Source: Bolinopsis microptera
Lineage: Eukaryota > Ctenophora > Tentaculata > Lobata > Bolinopsidae
Direction: 5' to 3'
Assembly: GCF_026151205.1 (NCBI RefSeq)
Contig: NC_087082.1
Span: 17,513,401 to 17,577,400 of the forward strand
Length of the DNA: 64,000 nt
Shown here: in pieces, positions 1 through 13,198 of the stretch
Layout: every line of letters begins with the position of its first letter
How positions within the stretch are numbered: position 1 is the stretch's first letter
Notes under the pieces: model-generated
Database searches by the model: none
Seen by the model: the letters and a program-made list of their open reading frames with translations, nothing else
Told to the model about the DNA's origin: nothing
Made by a program: the position numbers and the translations under genes

Positions 1-740
1 TCTCGAGCCAATCCCCATCTTGTGGTTACTTCTAGGGTATTGTAAGGGAGTTCCAACACGATGGATTGTGTACAGTATGCTTCTTTTTGTTCGAGAACTG
101 TGATGGAGTTAATTGAGCAGGACTTAATTGACATGACTCCAATTAAATCAGCGATAATAAAACTGCATAGCATGGCCCAGGAAGGGGGCAGGTATTGCGT
201 GAGAAAGTTGAGTCAGTTTGGTAATTAGTACACATGAGTAATTACAACGTACTAACTGGTCCCTGTTTAGCTGAATATGAACACAGGTATAATTATGCGG
301 TGCTTAGTACATACTACATTCTTCAAAACATTCCATACTCCTCCGATAAGAGATTGCATAAAACCCCCCGTACTCCTTTAAATTGTGTAATTTGATTGAA
401 AAAACTGGTATTATGTTCATTATGGATTAGGCGTGGTTTATATGATAAAAGAGGTTACATTAAGAATGTTATTGACCATTGGTGAAGAGTCCGTGTGCAT
501 TTAATGTAGGTCCAAGAACATTTTAAGGCGTAATATAATCGTAATATAATCGCCTCTTGTTTATAACTTTTGTTAAATGTACTTGAGGTACTTGTAAACA
601 TTTGTTATCATTTTAACTTTTATCTACGATAAAGGTTAAAATTTCGTATATACACCTGTCATGATGAATGTTATATTATCAGTTCTGTTATACTATCTTG
701 TGTTGATAAGATTAAAAGTTACTTACTTGGGTTACTTGGG
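1..740. other. AT-rich stretch, nothing recognised
   Basis: No convincing exon, RNA gene or repeat family is visible. Short open frames here show no recognisable domain. The right edge (about 718-745) is the 3' tail of the adjacent minus-strand retrotransposon. Confidence 0.5.
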
Positions 741-757
741 GTTGCTTCATAGATCCT

Positions 758-1945
758 CTATCGGGTCATCAGAACGGCTGACCACCCGTGCAGCGAAGTT
801 GCTGTCTTTTCTGCGCTCCAGTTCAATAACGAATTCCCGTTCTGGCAACAATATCCAGTAACAGGAGGTTCGTCCGGAATAGATGTAACAAACTCCGTCA
901 ACAATGACTTGAAACGTAGGGGGTCCTCGATAAGGTGCAGGTTTGCGGGAATGATGTTCCACAATCGAGGCCCCATCACTACAAATGAGCTGTCAAAGAT
1001 CGATTGATTCCTTTGGCTACTGGACGTTGACAAGCTAGGGACTACTGCTTTCTGGCCATAACGGAGTGTATCTGTAAACTTAACGTTGACGTCATTAGGA
1101 CACTTCTTGTGTAGGATCTTCCACATATGAATGATAGTGTAACGTTCTCTCCTCCGTTGAAGTGACATCAATTTTAAGGCCTTCAGTCTCTGCCAATAGT
1201 TCAGATGTTGCACACCATGTATTTTGGACGTAAATGTACGTTGTACTCCCTCTAGCTCAGCGATATCAGCTTGCTTAGTTGAATTCCAGAGGGGACAACA
1301 GTACTCGAGATGGCTTCTGACTAATGACTTGTAGAGGGTCAGCATAGTGATCTTGTTTCTCGATCTAAAAGCGCTCAGAACCCAAGAGGCAACTTTACGG
1401 GCACGATCTGCTATCATAGTAACATGTGAGCTCCAAGACAAATCCGCCGAGATCAAAACCCCCAGGTCTTTGACTGCATCCGTAGGGTACATTATGTTAC
1501 CATGCGAAACTTGATAAGTTTGCGTCAGGATGGCAAACGGGAGGTCTTGCAAGCTGTTTCGGGGACAGTGTTTGTGCACGAGTATCTCAAATTTATCCTC
1601 ATGCAATGACATGTTATTGCATCTTGCCCAGTCGATGACAGAGTTGAGATCATTTTGCAGTATACTTGCATCTTCAAGTGTATAGATGTGCCTCAAAATC
1701 CGTGTATCGTCAGCAAAGAATCTAATGACACATCCTGTGATGCACAGCTTCATGTCATTAATGAACAAAATGAAAAGCAGCGGGCCCAAAACTGTACCCT
1801 GTGGCACTCCGCTTATGATTGCTGCAGCAAGTGATGACATCCCGTCCAACACAACACACTGTGTGCGGTCACTTAAGAAGTACCAAGTGCTATACATATT
1901 TGTTGCATTTAAATATTTGGGTCTATTTGCATATTTGTTTACCAC
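758..1945 (-). pseudogene. 5'-truncated non-LTR retrotransposon ORF2, reverse transcriptase C-terminal half
   Basis: An open frame of about 395 codons starts inside a reverse transcriptase domain. Visible motifs are SGVPQGTVLGPLLFILFIND, then FFADDT (the catalytic FADD box), then thumb and C-terminal motifs typical of CR1/Jockey-like elements (LGVLISADLSW, YKSLVRSHLEYCCPLWN, GPRLWNIIPANL). The fingers region, the endonuclease and ORF1 are missing, so the copy is 5'-truncated near 1945-1964, as expected from incomplete target-primed reverse transcription. The 3' end on this strand is a short CCCAAGTAA-like repeat tail at about 718-745. It is free of stops and therefore fairly young, but cannot move on its own. 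The clade assignment is inference. Confidence 0.85.
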
Positions 1946-1964
1946 GAATCGTGGTGTTACATAA

Positions 1965-4900
1965 CTTATACCATAGGGTTACATACCATAATTAACTTTT
2001 TGGATACAATACTTTCAAATTCAGTAATAACTAGCAGGAACCCGTATGATATAACCCTAAAATGGTGTCAAGACTCAAGAAACTAAAATAATTATTACTT
2101 ATTTAATTGGCGTTTTTGACACCACTTGGGGGTCCAAATTTTTGGCATTAAAATCATTATTCCTTGGCCAATTTTTTATTTTTTCATACTGATTTGGAGG
2201 CCATTTAAGCATTTGACCCAGCTAAAAAAGTTTCAGTTGTATATCTTTTACGGTTTTTGCGGAAAGTCGCGTTAAAGTTGATGCCGTGGTGTCAGTAAAA
2301 TGGCACAGATATATATATATATATATCGTCTCGCTTTATATATAGTAAGATGGTGATAACAACTGTCGATAAGTTAGTAATTACAGCTAGCTTGACCTTC
2401 TTGTAAAGATAATGAGATCAACAAAACCTTAGAGTTACATTTGATCTTACTTGACACTCAATCAAACAATCAAATCTCTATCGAACCTGGCACATACAGC
2501 TCCTTTAAAAATTTTCACCAAATTAGGTCCACCCAGGTAGTCTAAATCTTGATACAATAGGAGTTTATCATATTAGGATTTAACAAGGTAACGAGATAAG
2601 GGTATCTCGGCTGTCATTCAAACCTAGTTTTGTTTCATAGGTTGGACCAGTCATGTGGGGGTAGATCTTGGCTCTGATTGGTCGGTCAGATGTCATGTGA
2701 GCAAAGGGGCGAATATTACTGGTTTATAGCTTGTTAGAGTGAAAAAGTGGGCCCATACTTGAAATACTTTGTCAATTTAGCGAGGGTAAAACATGGTTGA
2801 ACAGTTAATACTATCTAATATCTATAATCAATCTGACTCTATTATTGCCTGGTCCGTCTAATGACGCGAGATACAATGGCTGCGTCCGGTCGCACGGTGA
2901 TAGACTTCCCCCGCTCAAACGGCCCCATGATGATAGCCCGCGTAACTAGGTGTGACCTCACATGGTGCAATTTTGCCCAATAACTGAGCGCGCGACAGCG
3001 CAAACATGATGCTACAAAGTAACCTCTAGCATTACTGCAGACAATGAAGTCCGATAAGGGTTTACGCGTGTTGCTAAATTTAAGACTACGCGTAATGGCC
3101 CTGTTTCCCGTTTCTTGATGAAATAAGAATGTGCGAAGGGAGTTTTTGATGCGCGATTGGTTACTTTAGGTCACGCGGTTCTTATGGGTACTCTCGAGTG
3201 CGAGGTACGCGTTGCGCTCTCAGAAAAGTTTCATGAGGGGCCATGATAAACGTATCCTGTATGGGTTTATTGGCGTAATCTCATGAAATAGACGTGATAT
3301 TTGCAACAATATGGTCTGGAAGCCTCCTGGTCTGTTCAGCGCGCATTACATCACAGTATCTTCTCGACTCGGAATGTATCCGGTTATGCCTATCCTGGTT
3401 GCGAATTAACGAATCATTGTGTATCAAGGAATTAAAGTTTCTTGAGATACTTGCCCCACAGCCTTGAGTAAACGACATTAGATCAGGGATTATTTAGGCT
3501 TCGTTGATACCACAGATACTTTGTATCCGATGCATTTGTAGTCTCTCTCAATATAAGGTAAAAATAATAACATCTACATTGAATCAAAACTTTGATTATG
3601 AACAGAGGTTTTACATTGAAAACTGTCTACAGCATCCCACATAGAACATCTAATTTATCTACTTGCAAAACCTTTTACACGCAAGACGTCTTTAATATTA
3701 TATACCTCACCAAAACCTGGTTACAAATAGCTTTTATGCACAAAAGTTGTCTTCCATACCCCCACTAAAACCCAATAAACTTGTAGCAAAACGTGCAGAT
3801 AATACAAACCTGCCATTAGACGTCTGCCTATCACAAAACAGTCTTCTCATCCACGTGATCAGCCACGTGATCAATAACCACCAGTTAGAGGTCTCCTGAT
3901 AGGCAATTTCCCATGGGGTAGACAACCGGTCAATTGTTTGAGGACTTGAACTTGTGTTCCTCTGTGATCTAGTGACAGTTCGAGTCATGTCCTGGGATTG
4001 GTGGCTTTTAGACATGTGAGTTTGAGGGCGATTTCCTATTGGTGGCCATGTTTTAGATGAACGATTCTAAAGGAAGTTATTCGTGTAGAAACAATGGCAC
4101 GATTTAGGAATGGATACAATAGAACGACATTACCAATAGAGGACACTAGGAGAAGTGTAGAGCATGTATTGTGAATGCATGGGAAAATTATTGTTTTACT
4201 TCTTCTTCATTAAATGTACATTGAACTGTGAAAGTGAATGCTTCTGAATTCCGAACTAAAATTTAACCTACATCTAATGGCAGCTGTGTGAAACCTAATT
4301 TATAAGCTATCGAGTCAAACTATTGTTCATTCTAAAAGTAAGCCACACCAATACCATTCCATGCCTTACCCTAAGTTTTAATGTATTATAAGGTGTTGAC
4401 TGTTGACCTTTAAACTTTATTGAGTGATAAATATCTAGCGATAGGTACTCAGTGATAGGTACTCAGGACGGCATAGCGAGAGTAAGAACGTGTAGATTTA
4501 CACTGCAGGGTAACTGACAGACATCTTGTCCTGCGTGTCTACACGAGAAAGTGCTGATATATGGTGTAAAACTGTCATACAACATCGCTGAAATGATCAC
4601 TTGTACGAGCAGGAGCTCTACCAGATAAGCAGTTGGTGACATGTGCGGATAGTAGTCCGGGTGGTTTGAGTTGTGGTAAGCGCTTTATGAAGTTGTAAGG
4701 CTTTCGGCATACTTGAGATGGGTGGTAATGGAAAGACTGTAAAGCGTATCAAAGTTAAAGTTAACGCCCTAGACATGGTAGTGGCTGAACTTGTTCCCAC
4801 AGTAAGCTTGTAGAAGGTATAAGCTCACCACAATTTTGTGGGGATTGTAAATATGAAAATATTTCTTAGTTCTCATATACTAGATCCCCGATCAAATTAA

Positions 4901-5604
4901 CTCTGTGGGCCAACTTCCGTACCAAATTCGACTTGTTTTGGGTGCTTTGCGTTACGCGCATGGACTGAAGTATAATATCCAGGTGCGCCGAATGAAATTA
5001 CCCACATGGCTTACCCGCCGCGCGCATCAATCGCACTCTACTATATTAATACTGTATACTGTATACTCTGTTAGGGGTCGTTTACATATTACGATTATTT
5101 GTTGTAAAGACCCGTATAGAGCCACCTCTAAGGGCTTTGAGACAGTTTATTAAATATAATAATCAATAATATCGAAAGTCGTTTCAAAATATTTTCAAAC
5201 TCAAAGTTGAAATCACACTCACACTAAAAAGATCAATTATTTTGTCAAATAGTAAAAATTAAAAAAAACTCTCGACACATTATATATACAGTACGTGAGC
5301 ATGATTAGCATGCCTTTCATTTTATTTGTACCACTCAAGTCCCAGAACCTTTTATCTTTTAATTCTGCTTGCTATAGTTTGTTATAATATACGGCTATTC
5401 TAATTTCTAGAAATTTTCAAGCGTGACGATGAAAATTTTATCGCGAGAATTATCTTTAAGATTTAGTGCATTAAAAAGCCGCGCGGAGTGGGGTAAGGCT
5501 TGCTGTTATCAGCGCTTTGGCAGTGAAAAATATGCTGAAATATGTCAGTCCATTAAGCGAACGTTGTTTATTACTGCTCGTTTATTGTGTGTTTGCTGTC
5601 GTCC
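1965..5604. other. Intergenic region, no gene recognised
   Basis: No exon with a recognisable domain is seen on either strand. The stretch contains a short (TA)n run at about 2311-2327 and two nearby CACGTGATCA motifs at about 3853-3872. Open frames under 100 codons at 3281-3478, 3734-4015 and 4618-4905 have no family signature and look like chance. Confidence 0.4.
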
Positions 5605-5605
5605 T

Positions 5606-5632
5606 ATGTTATGTTATGTTATGATATGATGT
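5606..5632 (-). repeat. 3' pentamer tail of the CR1/L2-like retrotransposon
   Basis: ATGTT/ATGAT pentamers, reading (AACAT)n on the minus strand, lie about 45 bp downstream of the reverse transcriptase stop codon. Short tandem tails rather than poly(A) are usual in CR1/L2-like elements, so this marks the 3' end of the copy. Confidence 0.65.
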
Positions 5633-5675
5633 CATGATTTAGCGATTATTGGTCGCTGTATTACTCAATCATCCC

Positions 5676-7118
5676 TCATCTATTGGACTTCCTCAAACCA
5701 GGTACGTTGTGTAGCAGAAATGCTGGCCAGCTGTCCTCTGAGTTAGCTAGTGTTGACTGTTGCTCAAGAAGCACGCGTTTTGCGTTCGATTTGTAAATAT
5801 TTATTGAAAATAAGCTAGGTAGGGACGTGATGTTCTTGTTGGTGTCTGTTAGAGCTAGTAAAGGTCCTTTAAAAAAGATGGATGCTTTGAAACATCGGTT
5901 ATTGTACGTATCTAGCCATTCGCTACTGTTCTCATGATTTGAACCATGCGTGGGTATGTTATCTGGAAACAAATTTCTAATTGATACAGGTACTGTGTTA
6001 GGAAAGTGCTTCATGCGGTGCATTAATGTAAGCGCATTCTTTACGATGATGCCGTGTATTGTCAAAATCTCAAATTTGCAGAATGCTTCTCTGGTGTGAG
6101 CTGGCAATTTGCCGTCTTTGTAAAAGTAATTTACATATCCTGGCATAACCATCCGCATTCCTTGCTTTTGTCTACGGAATAATGTCTCAATGTGACATTT
6201 TGCCGCGAATCCCCAGGCTAACGAGCAGTAGTTAACATGTGCCTCAATAAAACTATGGTAGAGTTGTAGTCGCACTTTTAGGGGCAGATGTCGTTTTAAT
6301 TTGAACATGATGCCTATGTACCTACTCATTTTTAATCTTACCGCTGTGATATGTTTACACCATGTTAGTTTCTCATCAATTATAACACCCAGAAACCGTG
6401 CCTCAGTAACCCGTTCAATGTTTGTTCCAGATATGTTGAGACTTATTTTGGAATAATCTACTTTACGGTTACTGAAGACCATATAGTGGGTCTTCTTCAG
6501 GTTTAAAGAAAGCCCGTTGCTACTTACCCAATTCACTAGAAGTGTTGCAATCATGGAGAGCTTACTTTGAATTTCTTCCTCGTTATGGCCCGTGACTATA
6601 ATATTTGCATCATCGGCGTAAAGTATGAACTTGGCCAGGTCTGAGATTCCGGGGAGGTCGTTTATATAGATGACGAAGAGTAGGGGGCCCAGAATAGAGC
6701 CTTGAGGAATACCATAATTGATCGTCTTGGGACTGGAATCAACCCCGTTGACTGTGACGAACTGATGACGATCGTGAAGATAGGAGTCGAACCAGCTTAG
6801 TGCTATACCTCTAATTCCGTAGTGTTCCAGTTTTTTAAGCAAAATTTTATGTTCAAGTAGGTCGAAAGCTTTGGAGTAGTCTAACAGTAGGAGCACCGCA
6901 ATTTGTTTCCTGCCAAGGTAATGAAGGATAGAGTTCTGTGCATTAAGAAGAGCATGCTCGCATGACATCCCCGGTCTAAAGCCGTATTGGCTTTCGAACA
7001 GAGAGCCGTTTTTATCAAGAAATTCAAGGACTCTAGTGTGCATTAACTTTTCGTAAATTTTTGAGAATGAGCTAAGAACTAGAAGAGATATGGGTCTATA
7101 GTTAGTGACATCTGTCTT
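5676..7118 (-). CDS. CR1/L2-like retrotransposon ORF2, reverse transcriptase (3' part, split by insertion)
   Basis: The frame is open from the edge of the palindromic insertion to the stop at 5676, about 480 codons. It begins KTDVTNYRPISLL, the fingers motif of non-LTR reverse transcriptases. It continues through YGFRPGMSCEHAL, LLDYSKAFDLLEHKIL (first catalytic Asp), GIPQGSILGPLLFVIYINDL, FILYADDANI (YADD box), LGVIIDEKLTWCKH and the usual C-terminal region. The 5' part of the same ORF lies beyond the insertion at 22635-24870, and removing 7119-22629 plus one GTCTT rejoins the frame at GGSKT/DVTNYRP. This 3' part has no stop. It would copy element RNA at a nicked target, but the copy is interrupted and cannot function as it stands. 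Confidence 0.92.
   Translation of the reverse strand, partial: KTDVTNYRPISLLVLSSFSKIYEKLMHTRVLEFLDKNGSLFESQYGFRPGMSCEHALLNAQNSILHYLGRKQIAVLLLLDYSKAFDLLEHKILLKKLEHYGIRGIALSWFDSYLHDRHQFVTVNGVDSSPKTINYGIPQGSILGPLLFVIYINDLPGISDLAKFILYADDANIIVTGHNEEEIQSKLSMIATLLVNWVSSNGLSLNLKKTHYMVFSNRKVDYSKISLNISGTNIERVTEARFLGVIIDEKLTWCKHITAVRLKMSRYIGIMFKLKRHLPLKVRLQLYHSFIEAHVNYCSLAWGFAAKCHIETLFRRQKQGMRMVMPGYVNYFYKDGKLPAHTREAFCKFEILTIHGIIVKNALTLMHRMKHFPNTVPVSIRNLFPDNIPTHGSNHENSSEWLDTYNNRCFKASIFFKGPLLALTDTNKNITSLPSLFSINIYKSNAKRVLLEQQSTLANSEDSWPAFLLHNVPGLRKSNR
7114..7118. repeat. Left 5-bp target site duplication (GTCTT)
   Basis: GTCTT directly precedes the outer end TATAATGGCG of the palindromic insertion. The identical GTCTT follows the other end at 22630-22634. 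Both copies lie in the host reverse transcriptase sequence, where a single copy is needed to keep the frame. Confidence 0.9.
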
Positions 7119-7128
7119 TATAATGGCG

Positions 7129-7375
7129 CAGGAGGGTCAACCTGAAAAGAACATTGCTTGACCCTCCTGCCCCACCGCATGGATCAGGAGGTTCATTTCA
7201 GAAACAGTGCTTGACCCTCCTGCCCCACCACATGGATCAGGAGGTTCATTTCAGAAAAAACAGTGCTTGACCCTCCTGCCCCACCACATGGATTACGGGG
7301 GTCACCCACAAAAACAGTGCTTGACCCTCCTGCCCCACCACATGGATTACGGGGGTCACCCACAAGACCATGTGC
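7129..7375 (+). repeat. Subterminal ~60-bp tandem repeats, left end
   Basis: Four copies of a unit containing TTGACCCTCCTGCCCCACC follow one another. The first two are spaced by a segment with GGATCAGGAGGTTCA, the last two by GGATTACGGGGGTCACCC. The very terminus (CAGGAGGGTCAA near 7129) is the reverse complement of the repeat core, so the element end can itself fold into a small hairpin. The mirror array is at 22376-22620. Confidence 0.85.
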
Positions 7376-9840
7376 GCTGCACTTATTTCTACATCGCGCG
7401 CGATACGTGTGTGCGTGATTACATGAAATATTACCGCGCCCTACGCCAAGTAGACGAAAAGCGTGGTCGAAGAGCGAGAGTCGGTACAATAAATAAAACG
7501 AGAGTTGGTACATTTAACTGGCATTTTTTAACCGTGGTACAATCAGAATTGAATACAGCCGACACAGGATGAGGGGGGGGGGGGGCAATGACTACTGATG
7601 GAGACTTTTGAGCACCAATGGGGACGAAAATCATAGGGACTGAAGGTCAAATCGCTGGTGAAATTTTCCATTTGTCCCCATAAGTACCCAAAGTTTTGGC
7701 GAGTTTTATGTAGTTTTGATATTATCTTTTATTAAATGACTTCTAAAGGAGACTTTTGGGTACCAATGGGGGCTAAAAATCTTGGAGACTTGAGGTTAAA
7801 TTGCTGGCGAAATTCTGCACTTGTCCCCAAAGTACCCAAAGTCATTGGCTCCCCCCCCCCCTCCCCCGGGTGAGGTGACGGAGAAAAATAAACTGAGCTC
7901 AAGGCTACATTTCCAGATATCCCGCCACGGCACCGTCGCTCATGCTGCAAAGTGTGTTGAGAGATGCCCACGTCATCACACGTAAACTGTGTCACGAATA
8001 CCTGAAATGCAGACGTGCAGAACAAACATAACTCTGATCTATATTTTTCATAAAACTTTCAGGATTTGCCAATGAGGGAAAAGACAGCACTGTCCGAGAA
8101 GCTAGAAATGCATGAATCATAGGTGACATGGATAGGGGTAAGAAGTTTTTTAAAAACATGAAAATTGTGAAAGGAAAAGAAGTAGAAATGAGAAAGGGTA
8201 GATTTAAAATGTTTGAGAATCGATTTTGTGCTGAAGAACTCCGTCCGCAGGACGGGCTTCCGGCTACTTATGATAATTCGAATAAATTTGAGATTCAAAC
8301 AAGCTACGAATACGAATGCTTATAGCAGTGGCAAGCTCTTGTTTGCTGCGCATTGGCTGCAATGTATAACCGCAGTATGAACTGTCAAAATATTTGAATT
8401 TGCTTACCTAGTGGCTTTGTTTGATAAAGCATACATACTTTATATACCGATAAATCAATAACTCCTTTTGATTCTTCGGTTTGAGAATTGTGCGGTCACA
8501 CATCTCTGCAATGTCTGAAAAGGTGGCAGGGAAGTATTGAAACTTACTTAACACTATATTTACAGTTAAACCTTGAACTACTATAACTAGGGCAGTAGGA
8601 AACGCCAAAAAGTAGATCATCTGACTAAAACAACTTAACTTCATCCAAGAGTCTAGTTAGCAGCATTGTAGCGATAAGATACCACCATAGTTTGAGCTGT
8701 CGACACTGAAATAAAACAAACAATTTACTTTTCACTACTGCAGGGGAATGCATGTAACATATAAAGAATAAAGATATAATATATTGTATGTTTTTCATCG
8801 TGGCCTCAGGGGAGAAGGGCAGCTCGAAAAACCGAAAAAAGTCTAAAAAACCGTGTTGGAGCTGGTGAGTTAAAGCTACCGATCTCGATCGTGAGAGTCA
8901 GATGATCAGATCGCATGTAACGTGAGTTTCGCCCGCCTGAATAAGGCAACATGAAATCATATTGCTGGTGACAGGTCTCGACCAAGATGTAAAATAAAGA
9001 TACCCCAAATTTGTTATTTTTAAGCCGATTCACATCGACCCAAGTCTCTGCTTTGACCCTAAATGCTCAAACTTCGTTAATAGATTGGAAAATCGTGTTA
9101 TGCTTGTTACTAATAACTGTTGTTTGTGAGAGGACATCTCGATTTCCCGGATCAGAGGATCACACCAATGAGGGGTTGATTGTGCATGTGTGAACTTGAC
9201 TAAATTTTCAAATTGCCCGATTTTTTTTCAGTAGGTCACATTACTCGTGACGTGCAAATGTATCTTTTGTCTTTTAATAGGTCAAGCTCAGAGCTTTAAA
9301 GCTTTAAAGACTTCTCCGTGACAAAGACGGCCGACATATATCTTTACTCCAGGAAAAGTCAGAACTCTTTCCACACCACATTCTTAAATGTACACGACAG
9401 CAGAACGACGATGTAGCCCCACGCCGCAGTAAACTTTAAATTTCTGACCCGGAACGAGCCCAGCAACTGTAGACAGCTGCGTGAGCTATGTACGGTTAGC
9501 AGATTTAAGAGCTTATGCAATAAGCAGTCACCGTTCACTCTCATTTTTGACTTTTCTTCTTTTGAACAACAAATGTCCATTGAATGATGCCAAGCTAAGC
9601 GATTATGATTAGAAAAGTACCGTGATTTACACTGATGGCTCATACAAGGACTTGTTGGACTTCGTGAATTTGGAGGACCTGCAGCTGTAATCAGTACTTC
9701 ACTACCAGATGTGCGAGGCCGAGGTTCCCGTTTGACAACATTACAAGTGGACCACCCAGGCCGGGATGATCACGCGCTAGTTGACATGAGATCTGATTCT
9801 CCCGGGAAAATTGGGCGAGATGACCGGTGTCCTGTCAGAG

Positions 9841-9900
9841 GTCACGGATACAAGGATACAAAAATATAAATATTTTATTGTACAATTACAATAGTCGTAT
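9841..9900 (-). repeat. 3' end of a non-LTR element with (TTGTATCC)n tail, left arm
   Basis: On the minus strand an AATAAAATATTTATA-like 3' end is followed by TTGTATCCTTGTATCC. The same arrangement is seen at 63583-63700 with a longer tail, and in the right arm at about 19880-19915. This is probably the end of an old retrotransposon copy nested in the palindrome. Confidence 0.55.
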
Positions 9901-11619
9901 AAACTTGACAAATTCGCCTACCATCACGTGACCCTCGTCAACGAGCAAGTGAAAAATGTGTTCACAGCATTTATATTATACGGTAACTACACCATAGATT
10001 GACAAGCTAAGCGTACAGAAAAACGTCCAACTCCTGACTATAATAAAACTCCGGTATAATAGCGTTTTTGACGGAGCAATTTAATGGCCTGGAGTAGGAA
10101 ACTTTGTTGACCGGAATAAATTGATCCGAAAGGCGAAAGATACATATGAGAGGCCATCATAAGATGGTACCAAAATATCTCTGTGAAAAGTCCTTTTTAC
10201 TTTTTTAAGCGTCAAAAGTCGGTGCACTTACTTTATCCATCGAAAAAAGGCATCCCCTGGTGGCTCGTAAAGTATCGATTTTAGCTGTCTAGTAGCCATC
10301 TTCTGTGCTCTCTGGCAGTCTAAGAAGAAACATTATTATATACGACTCTATACAAATAATCTTATTATAAAACAGGATCATACATAGTTAATAGAACTCC
10401 ATTAAGAAAACATCTTAACTACGTAATCTGTGCCTAGTACAACAGTTTCCAACACTTCCTACAGCTAGCAATATCCCTTATTTCATTTAAATCACTCAAA
10501 TTTCTAAGTTCTAAGTTTCTATATTTAAGGTCATCAACAAGCATATTTGATATAAGTTTGTATTAGGTCTACCAACACGCCCTTTAAATTTACCACTACT
10601 ATTTAACACAAATTTCTCTTTGTGATGAAAAAGTTTAAAGAAGCTTTACAACTTAACTCAAACTAATGCTTCTGTCTGTCTGCTGCATTTGAGTTTATTT
10701 CTAAATGATTCGCAGCTTTCGGTAGCTCCATGTTCAGCCCACCATGCCTGAAAAAATTTGGTTCACAATAACTTTGGTTCCCATAAATATTATGGTTACC
10801 ATAATATAAGTCACAAATTTTGTTAATTTCAAGTCAACAACAATATTAGTCGTATTTTTAAGACCATTTTTCCATATCATTTAATTTTTTTAAATTTATT
10901 CAGCTAGCTTTTTTGACTAAAATATTTTCGATCTGGGAAATTATTTAAAGACGAGTCAACATTACATACATCAATTACATAGCATCACATACATTTACCT
11001 ATAACACGCAGTAGCGACTTGTATAAATTTAACGATACTTAAATTCGTTAAATCATATATCATGTATATGCTCTGCTGAAATCTTAGTCTCCTTTAAAAT
11101 AAGTCCTCCCATGAAATTTAGTTTACAACAATTTTAGGCAATTGTTTGACTTAATTTATGGTATAATAGATTTTTCGTTCCTGAGGAAAGGGAATTTCGG
11201 CGGATATAGTAACACCAGAAAATATTGGTTTATGTAAATTGAGTTTACGTTGTTTATCAATGATTCGAGGGCACTGCAACGAGAATTAGAACAATTAATC
11301 AAAAATTACTGCCTAAACATTTAATGACCAAAACCTAACGAGCTTAACCTCTGTCACTCTTTTTCGGAGATTCAATATCATTTGACACAACTCTATGGAT
11401 TAACTATATGATTTTTTAAAATAGGAAAACTAATCTGGTTGTATCCTAGCAGAACTGATTATTATATACGTTAAGAACAGTGTCAGCTGGAATATTCAAG
11501 TAAGGTCATTTGTGTGCTTTCTTTTACAACAGAAACAAGGAATTGAAATATCATTGTAAACTAAAACTGACAAGGGTAATCATAACATAACATTGTGCTC
11601 ACAGTGTCACTCCATTCCT

Positions 11620-11945
11620 GAAAAAAGCCCATTTTCTTCCAATAAGACAACAAATAGAGTATAAGATTGCTCTAACCGTGTTCAAATGTGTCAACAACGT
11701 AGCTCCAAATTATATCACCAAATGCATCAACATTAAGAGTCAACCTGTACGTGTACTACGGACTGAACAAGACTATTTCCTCCTAAATGTTCCTACTGTT
11801 TCAAATTATAGTAAAACTGAGAGAAGCTTTAGTTACTGTGGACCCTTTGTTTGGAATCAGCTTCCTTAGCAATTGAGAACATTAACCGATATCGTCTTGT
11901 TTAAAAAGAGAATAAATACGCATCTCTTTGAAAAAGCATTCATAT
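11620..11945 (+). pseudogene. Decayed non-LTR reverse transcriptase C-terminus (left arm)
   Basis: The translation shows the usual tail of CR1/L2-type ORF2: QRIEYKIALTVFKCVNNVAP, then ERSFSYCGPFVWNQLP, a stop, and a further in-register remnant (LFKKRINTHLFEKAF). The catalytic domain is missing. The mirror copy is at about 17830-18150 on the other strand. Confidence 0.75.
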
Positions 11946-12397
11946 AAGTAGCATATAATAACTTTATCATAAAACCCAAACTTCATAAAAATAAGTTCTA
12001 ATGTACATATTCAATATTCATGAGTCGCTTTAGATGGCTTGAACTGAATCTTTACTTAGCTGTCATTAGTTTAGTGCTCAGTGTCAACAAGAATTGTCAT
12101 TATATTTTCCCTGTGATAATATTCAATTTCAAGTCAATATATCATAGTTATTGAATGCCTATATATATCCTGAAGTTAGGACTATGATTTGACCTGCCCA
12201 TCCCCTAATTTTGGAAGTTTATATGCTCCTATCGTGAAAATGAGGTTAATTGAATGAAGGCTTTCATGTTATTCTGTATTATCACGTCATCTTACATCAC
12301 ATTATCAGGTCCAGTATATCCATAATTAAGACACCAATTGAATAATGAATGTGAATTTGTTTAGAGAATAAAATTTAGGTCGAAAATTTTGATCTCT

Positions 12398-12442
12398 TCC
12401 CCCCCCCCCCCCCCCCCCCCCGCCCCCCCCCCCCCCCCGCCC
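12398..12442 (+). repeat. Poly-C run (left arm)
   Basis: A run of about 40 cytosines with two G interruptions. The mirror position in the right arm (about 17337-17371) is a poly-G run of different length, consistent with independent slippage or sequencing uncertainty. Confidence 0.9.
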
Positions 12443-13198
12443 CCTCTGGCCTTATTTCATTAAATCCATAACACCTGATCTTGAAGTTACTCACAAGGCG
12501 AGGAACATCCTAGCCTGTCCAGCATCTGGGAGGTCTACACAGGAAACAGTAGCTCATTTAGCTCTAGGTCACCAGGCTGTGACAGTAGTCTTGATGTCCA
12601 TTGTCCAACCAGTTCTGCGATTTACAGGTAACATCTAGGTAAATGAAATGAAATAATGAAATGAAATAAGAATAAGATTAAGTTGAATGTGCTTATGATG
12701 GGACCCCGGAGGGCAAGATCAGGTTATAATACTTGAATGACAATTCTAATGACAACCCAAAAATAGGAAGAGATCAAGAGGCAGGTCTATAGGAAGAGCT
12801 TAAATGTAGTAGAAATGTTACCTACCCTCCGAAGATGTATAAGTAAAGTAATAAAACAGCTCCCGCAGACTAATCTTTTTGGATGGAGATCTCGCTAGAG
12901 TAACATGTTACTTGGTTCAATCCAATAACATATAAAAATTAAAGAGTTTAAGAGTCCAAAATAGGAATTTAACACAAATATCTTATATTAAATTCATTCA
13001 CTGCAACAATCACTCCATAAAATCATGTAGGAGTATTGATAAGATTGAGTTCCAGATCACCTATATTGCTGTGGATGCTAAAATCCTGACACCTCTATAA
13101 CCCCTAAAAGAAACTATACATGTCATGGGTAATGGATATCATTAGTAGGTAGTTATTGCAAACAGAGTGCTACCAAGTGCCACGTCTTATGATTTTCT

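Noticed and set aside
7193-7572. Open frames of 106-146 codons in the palindrome ends (also 22150-22706)
   Set aside because: They read through the ~60-bp subterminal repeats on both strands and have no domain.
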